A stretch of DNA of 64,000 nt from the NCBI RefSeq assembly GCF_002157835.1, contig NZ_CP020809.1, positions 2,728,001 to 2,792,000 on the forward strand, written 5' to 3'. The notes under the pieces were generated by a model. The model worked only from the letters and a program-made list of their open reading frames with translations. It was not told the origin of the DNA and searched no databases. A program made the translations under genes and the position numbers. Shown piece after piece: positions 1 through 10,310 of the stretch (position 1 is its first letter; each line of letters starts with the position of its first letter). This DNA comes from Mycobacterium dioxanotrophicus (GTDB taxonomy: Bacteria > Actinomycetota > Actinomycetes > Mycobacteriales > Mycobacteriaceae).

Positions 1-848
1 TCGGCGGCCGGGGCCACCATGTGGAAGGCATCGGAGGTGATGCCGGCGCCCATCAGGCGGGCCAGCGGCTTGGCGCCACGGGCCAGGGCGTGCTCCTCGG
101 TCTCGATGACCATGAGCGCACCGGCCTCGCCGAAGACGAACCCGTCACGGTCCTTGTCGAACGGACGCGACGCACCCTCGGGGTCTTCGTTCCGGGTCGA
201 CATGGCACGCATCATCGAGAACGCCGCGATCGGCAGCGCTTCGATGGCACCCTCGACGCCGCCGCAGACGGCGATGTCGGCGTCGCCCATGACAATCTGC
301 CGCCAGGCATGGGCGATGCCCTCCGAACCCGACGAACACGCCGACACCGGCGTGATCACGCCTGCGCGGGCCCCGAGTTCGAGGCCGACGACCGCAGCCG
401 CACCGTTGGGCATGATCATCTGAACGGCGAGCGGGGACACCTTGCGGGGCCCACCCTCGTTCATCGCGTCGTAGGTCTCGACGATCTTCTCGCCACCGCC
501 GAGCCCGGTGCCGATGACCACCGCGAACCGGTCCGGGTCGACCTCCGGCTTACCGGCGGACTCCCACAGCTGGTTCCCGAGGTACTTGGCCATGCGCTGC
601 ACGTACGACATGCGGCGCATCTCCAGGCGGGTCATCAGTGGATCGAGCGGCTCCTTGAGGTGCCCACCGATCTTGGCCGGAAGATCCCACTTCGCGACGA
701 AATCGTCTTCGAGGACGCGGATACCGCTCTCGCCTGCCAGCAGGCCCTTCCACGTGCTCTCGATGTCCGGCGCGATCGAGGTCGTCGCCGTAACGGCGGT
801 TACCACAACGCTGGGGTAACCGCCATTAGCAGTGGAAGGCCTGGTCAC
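1..848 (-). CDS. kasA: Beta-ketoacyl-ACP synthase KasA (3' part missing)
   Basis: KasA condenses malonyl-AcpM with a growing meroacyl chain in the FAS-II system that builds mycolic acid precursors. The visible N-terminal ~282 residues closely match remembered mycobacterial KasA. The nucleophile lies in SACSSGSE and is residue 171 with the chosen start, the same number as the M. tuberculosis active-site cysteine. The start is the GTG at 848, which overlaps the acpM stop as GTGA, so the two are probably translationally coupled. The catalytic histidines and the C-terminus lie beyond the left edge. By synteny kasB and accD6 should follow. Identification is firm. Confidence 0.96.
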   Translation of the reverse strand, partial: MTRPSTANGGYPSVVVTAVTATTSIAPDIESTWKGLLAGESGIRVLEDDFVAKWDLPAKIGGHLKEPLDPLMTRLEMRRMSYVQRMAKYLGNQLWESAGKPEVDPDRFAVVIGTGLGGGEKIVETYDAMNEGGPRKVSPLAVQMIMPNGAAAVVGLELGARAGVITPVSACSSGSEGIAHAWRQIVMGDADIAVCGGVEGAIEALPIAAFSMMRAMSTRNEDPEGASRPFDKDRDGFVFGEAGALMVIETEEHALARGAKPLARLMGAGITSDAFHMVAPAA

Positions 849-1144
849 TGGTCGGCCGAGAACTTCTCACGCAGGGCGGCGGCGGCCTCGGGGTTCTCTT
901 CCTCGAGCTTCTGGATGTAGGCGACAACGTCACCGACGGTCCGCAGGCCGGCCAGATCCTCGTCGGGGATCTTCACGCCGTACTTGTCCTCGGTCTGCAC
1001 GGCGATCTCCACCATGGACAGCGAGTCGATGTCCAGGTCGTCGACGAACGACTTCTCCGGGGTCACCTCAGACGGCTCGATGCCGGTGACCTCTTCGATG
1101 ATCTCGGCGAGACCGGCGATGATTTCTTCCTGACTGGCGGCCAC
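845..1144 (-). CDS. acpM: Meromycolate extension acyl carrier protein AcpM
   Basis: This 99-residue acidic protein carries the growing acyl chain for FAS-II on a phosphopantetheine arm. The attachment serine is Ser41 in [10 protein letters not shown]. The protein is longer than typical bacterial ACPs (~80 residues) because of the charged C-terminal tail (about residues 80-99) that is characteristic of mycobacterial AcpM. The start is a GTG at 1144 preceded by a good AGAAGGAG ribosome site. It lies between fabD (76 bp upstream) and kasA (4-bp overlap) in one transcription unit. Confidence 0.96.
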   Translation of the reverse strand: MAASQEEIIAGLAEIIEEVTGIEPSEVTPEKSFVDDLDIDSLSMVEIAVQTEDKYGVKIPDEDLAGLRTVGDVVAYIQKLEEENPEAAAALREKFSADQ

Positions 1145-1219
1145 AATGGCTCCTTCTATTGGTGTTTTGCGTCCCCCGGGTGCGGAGGACTCTTTGGAAC
1201 GTTCTGGGGTGGAGATGGT

Positions 1220-2152
1220 CTAGAGCTCGGTGAGGGTGTCGAGGTCCTCAGGGGACTTGATGGCGCGCGTCGGCGTGCCCTTGAGTTCCCGCTTCGCGAT
1301 GCCGGCCAACGTACCGGCCGGCGGGAATTCGACGATCCCGGTGACCTCGCGCTGACGCATGCTCGCGGTGCACAGGTCCCAGCGCACCGGCTTGGTCAGC
1401 TGAGCGACGAGCTTCTCCATCGCATCGGCGGCCGAGGTGACGGGCTGTCCGTCGGCGTTCGACAGCAGTGTCGCGGTGGGCTCGGTTGTCGTTACAGACG
1501 AGGCCGCGGCCGCGTAGCCGTCGAGCGCGGAAGCCATGTAGTGGGTGTGGAAGGCGCCTGCGGTGGCCAGCTGGCGCACGCGGGCCTTGGCCGGCGGATC
1601 CTCGGCCAGCTTTTCCAGCGCCGACACGGCGCCGGCGGCCACGATCTGACCTGCCGCGTTGCGGTTGGCCGGGATCAGGTCCAGCGACTCCAGGCGGGCC
1701 AGCACCTCTGCCTCGTCGCCGCCGAGCACCGCGGACATGCCGGTGGGCTCGACCGCGCAGGCCTTGGCCATCTCGGCACCGCGGGTGGCGGCGAGCTTGA
1801 CCGCGTCGTCGGCGGAGATCACCCCGGCGATCGCGTAGGCGGCGATCTCACCGACGGAATGCCCTGCCACGATGGTCTCGGCGGCAGCGACCTTGTCGAG
1901 CACGCCGCGCCGGACGAGTTCCTCATGGGCGAGCAGGGTGGCGGCCACCACCAGCGGCTGCGTCACCGCGGTGTCGGTGATCTCCTCGGCGGTTGCCGTG
2001 GTGCCCAGGCGGGCCAGATCCAGGCCGCTGATCTGCGACCAGGCCGCCAGACGGTCGGCGGCACCGGGCAGCTCCAACCATGGGGTGAGCATGCCGGGCG
2101 TCTGCGAGCCCTGTCCGGGGGCGAGCAATGCGAGCACGGGTCCTTGAGGCAC
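1220..2152 (-). CDS. fabD: Malonyl-CoA:ACP transacylase FabD
   Basis: FabD transfers malonate from CoA to AcpM and so supplies the extender unit for FAS-II. The 310-residue protein has the GQGSQ motif near residues 13-17 and the nucleophile elbow GHSVGE with Ser99. The catalytic histidine is in the GAFHTHY stretch in the last third. The start is a GTG at 2152. GTG at 2137 is an alternative that would give an N-terminus closer in length to the M. tuberculosis protein. It is the first gene of the fabD-acpM-kasA unit, and the 148-bp gap before it holds a candidate MabR operator. Confidence 0.95.
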   Translation of the reverse strand: MPQGPVLALLAPGQGSQTPGMLTPWLELPGAADRLAAWSQISGLDLARLGTTATAEEITDTAVTQPLVVAATLLAHEELVRRGVLDKVAAAETIVAGHSVGEIAAYAIAGVISADDAVKLAATRGAEMAKACAVEPTGMSAVLGGDEAEVLARLESLDLIPANRNAAGQIVAAGAVSALEKLAEDPPAKARVRQLATAGAFHTHYMASALDGYAAAASSVTTTEPTATLLSNADGQPVTSAADAMEKLVAQLTKPVRWDLCTASMRQREVTGIVEFPPAGTLAGIAKRELKGTPTRAIKSPEDLDTLTEL

Positions 2153-2218
2153 GTCATTAAGAGAACACTGTGAAGTTGGTTTTGCGCCGTGTAAGAGATT
2201 ATGAACCTTGTCTTATGT

Positions 2219-2239
2219 TTTTGTGGGATGTCTACAAAA
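2219..2239. promoter_or_regulatory. Candidate MabR operator in the fasII promoter
   Basis: A perfect 6-bp inverted repeat, TTTTGT (2219-2224) and ACAAAA (2234-2239), is separated by nine bases. It is centred about 77 bp upstream of the fabD start, between fabD and mabR. MabR is known to bind the fasII promoter at an inverted repeat of this general type, as I recall it. That this copy is the operator is inferred from position and symmetry. Confidence 0.55.
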
Positions 2240-2300
2240 CTGCACGTGATGCGACATTGTCGATACCCCGCCGCGACACAGGTTTCTGGCGCGACGGCCG

Positions 2301-3587
2301 CTACCAGGCACGACGACCGCCCCCGCCGGCCGGTCCGACGGCGGGAACCGCCTTCGCGAGGCTGTTTGACGTGCTCGACTGAGACGACTGCGAGCTCAGC
2401 CGCCCGACGCTTGCCGCGACCCGCAGCACGTAGGCATCCCGGGGCACTGCGGGGTCGCGCCCGGTGAAGTCGGCGATCCGTTTCAGCCGGTACCGGACGG
2501 TATTTGGATGAACGAACAATTTGCGGGCGCAGGCCTCGATGGCGCCGCCGGAATCGAGGTACGCGTCAAGGGTTTCGGTCAGCGCGGGTCCGGCATCGGA
2601 CAGCGGCCGCATGACCTCTGTCGCCAGGGCCGCGATCGCGTCCATGTCCCCGAGCAGTGCGCGCTCCGGCAGGAGCTCGCGGGCCGGGACCGGCCGCGGC
2701 GCGCCGCTCCAACCGGCCACGGCGTTCATGCCGGAGATCGCCTCCGTCGCGCTGCGGTGCGCGGCCGTCAGGGTGTGGGCCAACGGGCCGATCACCACTG
2801 GGCCGTCGGCGAAAACGGTCATCAGATCGGTGAGGAACCGATCGGTCGGCGACAGCGGACCGGACACGATGGTGACCAACCAGGTGCCGTGCACGTCCGA
2901 CAGGGCCGCCCGGTCGTGGCGCTGCACCACGTCGCGCACGTCGTCGCTGGCCATATCTATGCGATCCGGGTGTGGCAGCCCCACGATCACCGTGGCGGGA
3001 GCCGTGGCATCCCAGTTCAGCGCCGCGGCCTGGGACTGCAATTCGGGCCCCACGTCACCACGTACCACGGCGTCGACGACGTTGGCCTCCATCCGCCGGT
3101 CCCAGGCGCCACGGGCCTCGGCCTGGTCGGCGTAGGCGCTGGCGGCCGCGAACGCCAGGTCACGGCTGTACCGCAGGATGCCTGCCGTCAGCGCCGTCAG
3201 TTGTTCTTCGGACCGGGCCAGTAGCGGCACGACCTCTTCGAAGAACTCCATGGTGGTGCGCACCATCTCCACCGACTGCCGCAGGGCGATCCGCCGCCGC
3301 AGATCCTGCGGCACCACTTCGAAGGCTTGCGCGGTGTAGCCGACGTCGCTTTGCGGGTTGCGCATCCATTCCACGAAGTTGACGACGGCGGTCTGGACCA
3401 CCAGTTGCACGCTGGCCCGCTGCGACGCGTCGAGCTCGGCGAAGAACGACAACCGGTCTTCCATCGCATGCACGGCCTCGGTGGCCAGCCGGCCGGAGTA
3501 CTGCTTCAACCGGCGCAGCGTCGAGTCCGGCACCGCCTCCAGCACCTCGACCGTGGTCTTCGGCGGGACGAACCGATTGTCGGGCAT
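2301..3587 (-). CDS. mabR: FAS-II operon regulator MabR (PucR/CdaR type)
   Basis: MabR controls transcription of the fasII operon and is modulated by long-chain acyl-CoA in mycobacteria. The 428-residue protein has a helical N-terminal half with no clear enzyme motif. Its C-terminal PucR-type helix-turn-helix is at about residues 355-415, recognised by FVHPNTVRYRLKRI. The start is ATG at 3587. It lies between aceE and fabD, exactly the order Rv2241-Rv2242-Rv2243 of M. tuberculosis. The C-terminal tail after the HTH is low-complexity (Ser/Gln then Gly-rich) and probably disordered. Confidence 0.9.
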   Translation of the reverse strand: MPDNRFVPPKTTVEVLEAVPDSTLRRLKQYSGRLATEAVHAMEDRLSFFAELDASQRASVQLVVQTAVVNFVEWMRNPQSDVGYTAQAFEVVPQDLRRRIALRQSVEMVRTTMEFFEEVVPLLARSEEQLTALTAGILRYSRDLAFAAASAYADQAEARGAWDRRMEANVVDAVVRGDVGPELQSQAAALNWDATAPATVIVGLPHPDRIDMASDDVRDVVQRHDRAALSDVHGTWLVTIVSGPLSPTDRFLTDLMTVFADGPVVIGPLAHTLTAAHRSATEAISGMNAVAGWSGAPRPVPARELLPERALLGDMDAIAALATEVMRPLSDAGPALTETLDAYLDSGGAIEACARKLFVHPNTVRYRLKRIADFTGRDPAVPRDAYVLRVAASVGRLSSQSSQSSTSNSLAKAVPAVGPAGGGGRRAW

Positions 3588-3635
3588 CCCTAAAAGCTAC
3601 GCCGATCTTCTAGCGGATTCCTCCAAACCGCTTCT

Positions 3636-3698
3636 CGGCGAGCAGACATTCCGGTACGCGACACGCCGCGTTTCGGGTACCGGACTGTCTGCTCGCCG
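3636..3698. terminator. Long stem-loop between aceE and mabR
   Basis: Two 22-nt arms (3636-3657 and 3677-3698) are complementary except for one T-C mismatch (3649/3685) and enclose a 19-nt loop. The arms begin CGGCGAGC and end GCTCGCCG. The structure fills much of the 132-bp gap between the aceE stop and the mabR start. No T-tract follows on the minus strand, so it could be a terminator, an attenuator, an mRNA stabiliser or a protein site. The structure is plain in the sequence; the role is inferred. Confidence 0.55.
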
Positions 3699-3719
3699 GA
3701 GAAAGCCGCCGGAAAAACG

Positions 3720-6509
<2,790 letters not shown>

Positions 6510-6519
6510 CTTCCGCTCC

Positions 6520-6537
6520 TTGTTAGGCGGTTAACAA
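6520..6537. promoter_or_regulatory. Inverted repeat in the aceE leader
   Basis: TTGTTA (6520-6525) and TAACAA (6532-6537) form a perfect 6-bp inverted repeat with a 6-base spacer. It starts 11 bases upstream of the aceE TTG and touches its ribosome-binding site. It could be an operator or a small leader hairpin. I know no regulator with this site. Confidence 0.35.
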
Positions 6538-6654
6538 CTGATGGGTGCTTGTGGCGTCCTCTATCGTCCACCTATCGTGCCGTATTCGTGCCGCTGGGGT
6601 GTCGAGTGCAATGAACCCATCGGAATCGGTTCCAGCCGGTAACGTCTGCAGACC

Positions 6655-7230
6655 GTGCTGGTGGGTGGACAGTGTCGGGCGCGGCTGCGCGTCGCCGCGT
6701 TCGCGGTGGGCAGTGCGGCGTCGATCGCCATGGTGATCGTGGGCTGCACCCGCATGACCGACGGCGCGGCTGTCGCCGACCAGCAGGACGCCCAGCTGTA
6801 CCGGGCCTCGATCTCGGCCTCCGTCGACGCGTCGAAGTCGAGCTCGGCGACGCGCGAGTCCGAACGGCAGGCCTCGCTGACCACCCAAGCGGTCCACGCG
6901 GTGTGCGAGGACATGAGCACCTCATCGGTCGACGCGGTCAACGCCGTCAACGCCTATGTCACCGCCGCCAACAACCACGGCGACGTGCAGTCGAAGGTCG
7001 GCCCGGCCGCCGATGCCCTCAACCACAGCGCTGACCTGGTCAGTTCCGGCTCCGTCGACGCGCTCGCGCCGGATCTGCGCGCCGCACTGAACGAATGGGT
7101 GGACGCTGCGCGGGCGCTCGCGACGGCAATTTCGAGCAACGCGGCGGTCGACACGATCAACGCCGCGACCGACCGATCCAACACCGCCAAGACCAACGCG
7201 CTGGACCGCTGCGACAAGGCGTATCGATGA
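6655..7230 (+). CDS. Putative lipoprotein (Rv2240c-like)
   Basis: This 191-residue protein begins with a basic n-region (RARLR) and a hydrophobic stretch ending in the lipobox IVGC near residue 30, so it should be lipidated and held on the outer face of the membrane. The mature part is rich in Ala, Ser, Asp and Asn and mostly helical in character, with an Asp-Ala-Val-Asn rich stretch. The start is GTG at 6655. Its position opposite aceE and before DUF3052-ahpE matches Rv2240c of M. tuberculosis. No enzymatic motif is visible and the function is unknown. Confidence 0.75.
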   Translation: MLVGGQCRARLRVAAFAVGSAASIAMVIVGCTRMTDGAAVADQQDAQLYRASISASVDASKSSSATRESERQASLTTQAVHAVCEDMSTSSVDAVNAVNAYVTAANNHGDVQSKVGPAADALNHSADLVSSGSVDALAPDLRAALNEWVDAARALATAISSNAAVDTINAATDRSNTAKTNALDRCDKAYR

Positions 7231-7325
7231 ACTGCCCGGCATGCGCCCGTACTCGGACACCGACGTGCGACGATTAGGACGAAAACGCATCAAGAGTGCA
7301 CATGGAGCCTGAAGGAGGATCGACG

Positions 7326-7757
7326 GTGGTCGCGGCGGGGAAGGACTCTGACCCGAACTACGCCCAAAGTCTGGGCATCAACAAGGATCAGATAGTCCAG
7401 GAATTGGGCTGGGATGAGGACACCGACGACGACATCCGGGCCGACATCGAGGATGCGTGCGGCTCTGAGCTGCTCGACGAAGATTCGGACGAAGTGGTCG
7501 ACGTCGTCTTGCTGTGGTGGCGGGACGGCGACGGGGACCTCGTAGACCGGCTGATGGACGCCATCACCCCACTGGCCGAGGACGGGGTCATCTGGGTGGT
7601 GACGCCCAAGACCGGCAAGCCCGGGCACGTGCAGCCCGCCGAGATCGCCGAATCGGCTCCGACCGCCGGGTTGATGCAGACCTCGTCGGCCAAGCTGGGG
7701 GACTGGACAGCGAGCCGGCTGGTGCAGCCGAAGTCCAAGGCTGCTGGGCGGCGCTAG
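7326..7757 (+). CDS. DUF3052 family protein (Rv2239c-like)
   Basis: This small acidic actinobacterial protein of about 143 residues has the conserved core LGWDEDTDDDIR and a WWRDGDGDLVD stretch typical of DUF3052. The function is unknown. The frame is open further upstream to 7296, but AAGGAGG at 7312-7318 sits 7 bases before the GTG at 7326, which decides the start. It ends 3 bp before ahpE and is probably co-transcribed with it, the same pair as Rv2239c-Rv2238c. Confidence 0.85.
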   Translation: MVAAGKDSDPNYAQSLGINKDQIVQELGWDEDTDDDIRADIEDACGSELLDEDSDEVVDVVLLWWRDGDGDLVDRLMDAITPLAEDGVIWVVTPKTGKPGHVQPAEIAESAPTAGLMQTSSAKLGDWTASRLVQPKSKAAGRR

Positions 7758-7760
7758 CCG

Positions 7761-8222
7761 GTGCTCGAGGTGGGAACCGCAGCGCCCGATTTCACGCTGC
7801 GGGACCAGAACGGCCGCCCGGTGACCCTGAGCGGCTTCCGCAACACCAAAGACGTGCTGCTGGTGTTCTTCCCATTGGCATTCACCGCCGTCTGCCAAGG
7901 CGAGCTCGATGAGATCCGGGACAACCTCGCCGCCTACCACAACGACGACACCGCGACGCTGACGATCTCCGTCGGGCCCCCGCCCACCCACAAGATCTGG
8001 TCTGCCCAAAGCGGTTTCACTTTTCCGGTGCTGTCCGACTTTTGGCCGCACGGCGCCGTCTCACAGGCCTACGGGGTTTTCAACGACGATGCCGGCTACC
8101 CGAATCGCGGCACCTTCGTCATCGACCGTTCCGGCGTCATCCGCTTCGCCGAGGCGATGGAACCCGGTCAGCCACGCGATCAATCCGTATGGCGGCAGGC
8201 CTTGGCGGCCCTGCGCGCCTAG
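7761..8222 (+). CDS. ahpE: One-cysteine peroxiredoxin AhpE
   Basis: AhpE reduces peroxides, with a preference for fatty-acid hydroperoxides and peroxynitrite in M. tuberculosis. The 153-residue thioredoxin-fold protein carries the peroxidatic motif PLAFTAVC with Cys45, the same residue number as in M. tuberculosis AhpE. No second resolving cysteine is apparent, which fits a 1-Cys enzyme using mycothiol or mycoredoxin. The start is GTG at 7761, three bases after the DUF3052 stop. Confidence 0.94.
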   Translation: MLEVGTAAPDFTLRDQNGRPVTLSGFRNTKDVLLVFFPLAFTAVCQGELDEIRDNLAAYHNDDTATLTISVGPPPTHKIWSAQSGFTFPVLSDFWPHGAVSQAYGVFNDDAGYPNRGTFVIDRSGVIRFAEAMEPGQPRDQSVWRQALAALRA

Positions 8223-8267
8223 CGGATTTCCGGTCAAGGTGCCCCGCCGTGTACCGTGCCTGCGACG

Positions 8268-8342
8268 GGGCGCGTAGCTCAGTGGTAGAGCTCTGGTTTT
8301 ACACACCAGCGGTCGGCGGTTCGATACCGTCCGCGCCCACCA
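8268..8342 (+). tRNA. tRNA-Val (anticodon UAC)
   Basis: The cloverleaf is complete. The acceptor stem GGGCGCG (8268-8274) pairs with CGCGCCC (8332-8338), and the T-arm contains GGTTCGATACC. The anticodon stem CTGGT/ACCAG encloses the loop TTTACAC with anticodon TAC. The CCA end is encoded (8340-8342). It lies 45 bp after ahpE, and an accessory block begins immediately 3' of it, so it may have been an integration site. Confidence 0.95.
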
Positions 8343-8516
8343 GTCTTCCCCCAGGCCAGGAGCCCGAATTTCCTGGAGCCGGGGTCCGCGGCGCGCGCCC
8401 CGATAACCCAGGTGTTCTCCAGGTCCTCGAGCACGGCGCGAATCCGGATCAGGCAGGGTTGATCGTGCGCGGCGCCAACGGATCTCGCAGCATCGCACCG
8501 AGTAGTGGCACACCCG

Positions 8517-8774
8517 ATGGAGTACACAGCTGCTGTCACCGTCGCCGCGTTGATGCGTGACCTGCCCGCGACGTTGAAGCTCACTGAGCTCGGTGACGAG
8601 TTGCTGAACAGCGGCTCCGCAGACCGGCTGTGGAATGCGCACATGCGGGCGGCGCTGGCTCCACCCAGCTTGGGCGGGGACCTGAGTCCGGGGCAGATCA
8701 GTGCCCCCGCGGCAGCGGCCGGCGGCCTGAGCCTGGCGGCACTGCTGGGGCTGTTGCTGTTGTCGCCGGGCTGA
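8517..8774 (+). CDS. Hypothetical small protein with hydrophobic C-terminus
   Basis: I do not recognise this 85-residue protein. The N-terminal ~40 residues look helical (LPATLKLTELGDELL). The middle is Pro/Gly-rich and the last ~20 residues (LSLAALLGLLLL) are hydrophobic, so it may be a tail-anchored membrane peptide. ATG at 8517 is chosen; GTG at 8505 is possible. It is the first gene after the tRNA and 54 bp before the next hypothetical gene on the same strand. Codon use is consistent with a real gene, but confirmation is lacking. Confidence 0.45.
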   Translation: MEYTAAVTVAALMRDLPATLKLTELGDELLNSGSADRLWNAHMRAALAPPSLGGDLSPGQISAPAAAAGGLSLAALLGLLLLSPG

Positions 8775-8828
8775 GTGCGAATGTGATGGGGATGCGGACG
8801 CGGGAACGTGGGATGGGGTTGATGTGTG

Positions 8829-9884
8829 ATGAGTGAGACCGAGCCGTTCGGGAACCTCCACGGGGGCGAGTCCTCGTGGGGCCGTGTCCTGGCCGAGTCG
8901 TCGCTGCTCGATCTGATCGCCACACAGGTGCGCGGGTGGACCCCGCTGTCAGCCGCGGAGGCCGGGTGGCTGACCGACACCCCGGTGCCGGACGGGTGGC
9001 GGACGCTGGCGGTCGCCGAAGGTGTTGCGACTCCGCTGCGCGTCGTGGGGACCACCGTGGAGGGACACCCAGGGTGGGCGGGACTGCAAGCGCTGAGCGC
9101 TTTCCGGTTCACCGGCATGCCCGAACCCGAGCTGCTGATAGCGGGCGCCGACAAGGGCCTCCGGGAATGGAACGCCGAGGGTATCCGCGTCGATCCGATG
9201 GTGATGCCGAAGCTGTCCGGGGTGTGCGGAGTGCGCACCGACGGCTTCATCGCGTTGAACAACCAGGCGTTGTGGGTGCGGTACAGCACGTATGTGCGGG
9301 GTTCGTCCGAACCGGATCAAGGGGTGTTGGTTGAGCAGATCGTCGCGGCGGGCGCGGGTCCGCGGATGCGGCTCGGCGCGGAGATCGGCGCGCTCTCCGA
9401 GGCTGTGAAGAGTGCTTTCCTCGCGCACATTGGTGCGACGGAAGACGATGTAGCGGCGGCGGTTGCCGACCACGCCGAGCAGATGCGGCGGGAGGCTGAG
9501 GCCGGGCCCGTGCTGTCCGGGGAACAGAGGCGTTTCCTGGACTCCGCGTTGTCGGTGTGGGACGGGATCGCCGCTGGCCACCCGCCGCCGATCGAAGCTC
9601 TCGGTTACACGGGCAGGGCGGACTTCGAGGCGGATATCACTCGGCTCCGCCATCAGTTGGGTCGTGACAAGCCGGACCTGTCGACGCTGGACTGGTCGCG
9701 CATCCAGTTCCTCGCCGAGCTCAGTTGGGCCAGTGACATGTTCGGTGCTGGGGTGGAGTTCGAACTGGTCAGCCCGTTCAGCGACACCGATGCTCTCGCG
9801 CAGCTGCGTTCCATCCAACGTGCACTGATTCGAACGGTAGACCGGGCGCTGCTGTTTCCACTGGGGCGCAACGACTATCAGTGA
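8829..9884 (+). CDS. Hypothetical protein of the tRNA-Val accessory block
   Basis: This 351-residue acidic protein has no recognised domain, signal peptide or membrane segment. It contains several Trp-bearing segments (SSWGRVL, RGWTPLS, AGWLTD) in the first 60 residues and a mixed helical C-terminal half. The start is ATG at 8829; the in-frame GTG at 8826 is an alternative. The long open frame with mycobacterial codon bias supports a genuine gene. Its neighbours are also unrecognised, and it has no counterpart at this position in M. tuberculosis. Confidence 0.6.
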   Translation: MSETEPFGNLHGGESSWGRVLAESSLLDLIATQVRGWTPLSAAEAGWLTDTPVPDGWRTLAVAEGVATPLRVVGTTVEGHPGWAGLQALSAFRFTGMPEPELLIAGADKGLREWNAEGIRVDPMVMPKLSGVCGVRTDGFIALNNQALWVRYSTYVRGSSEPDQGVLVEQIVAAGAGPRMRLGAEIGALSEAVKSAFLAHIGATEDDVAAAVADHAEQMRREAEAGPVLSGEQRRFLDSALSVWDGIAAGHPPPIEALGYTGRADFEADITRLRHQLGRDKPDLSTLDWSRIQFLAELSWASDMFGAGVEFELVSPFSDTDALAQLRSIQRALIRTVDRALLFPLGRNDYQ

Positions 9885-10310
9885 TGAGCGGATTCACGCG
9901 CCAGCTACCGCCCACGACCATCAACCAACCTTTGCACACGCCGTCATGCATCCTGTTCGGAACGCGTTCCAGCCGAGCGCTACGGGCGGCGACATTCCCT
10001 CCGTGATCGGATGGCGCAAGGCGTATTCTCCCGACCCCTCTCCGACGAGCCTCGGGGCGGTTCCCTTCATGGGCGTGAGGGAGAGCGTCCTGCGCGAAGA
10101 TTCAACGCACGTCTTCTGGTCGGGCATCGCGCCCGGCACGGTGGTGCCGCTGCGGTGGCGTGGCTGCAGGCGCTGTTGGCCGCATACGTGAGTCGGTCCG
10201 AGAAGCGAGCGCTGACAGCCGCTGACCGCACCGATGCACGCAAAAGCCAGTCCAGTGAGGGGAACTGGGCTGACACTTGAGGTAGGTCAACATTGGTCAG
10301 GTGGGTGTTA
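9885..10310. other. 426-bp gap without a convincing gene
   Basis: The short frames here are mutually contradictory and look non-coding. The gap contains the 12-bp perfect palindrome GGAACGCGTTCC (9959-9970), which could be a regulator site. Base composition drops toward the following gene. The sequence could be the promoter of the next gene or a remnant of a lost gene. I see nothing else. Confidence 0.4.

Noticed and set aside
8279..9289. 336-codon minus-strand frame reaching into the tRNA gene, with a plausible-looking stretch (RIRAVLEDLENTWVIG) at about 8365-8465
   Set aside because: It includes the antisense of the tRNA and of a better plus-strand gene. The short stretch may be a remnant of a lost gene, but I cannot support it.
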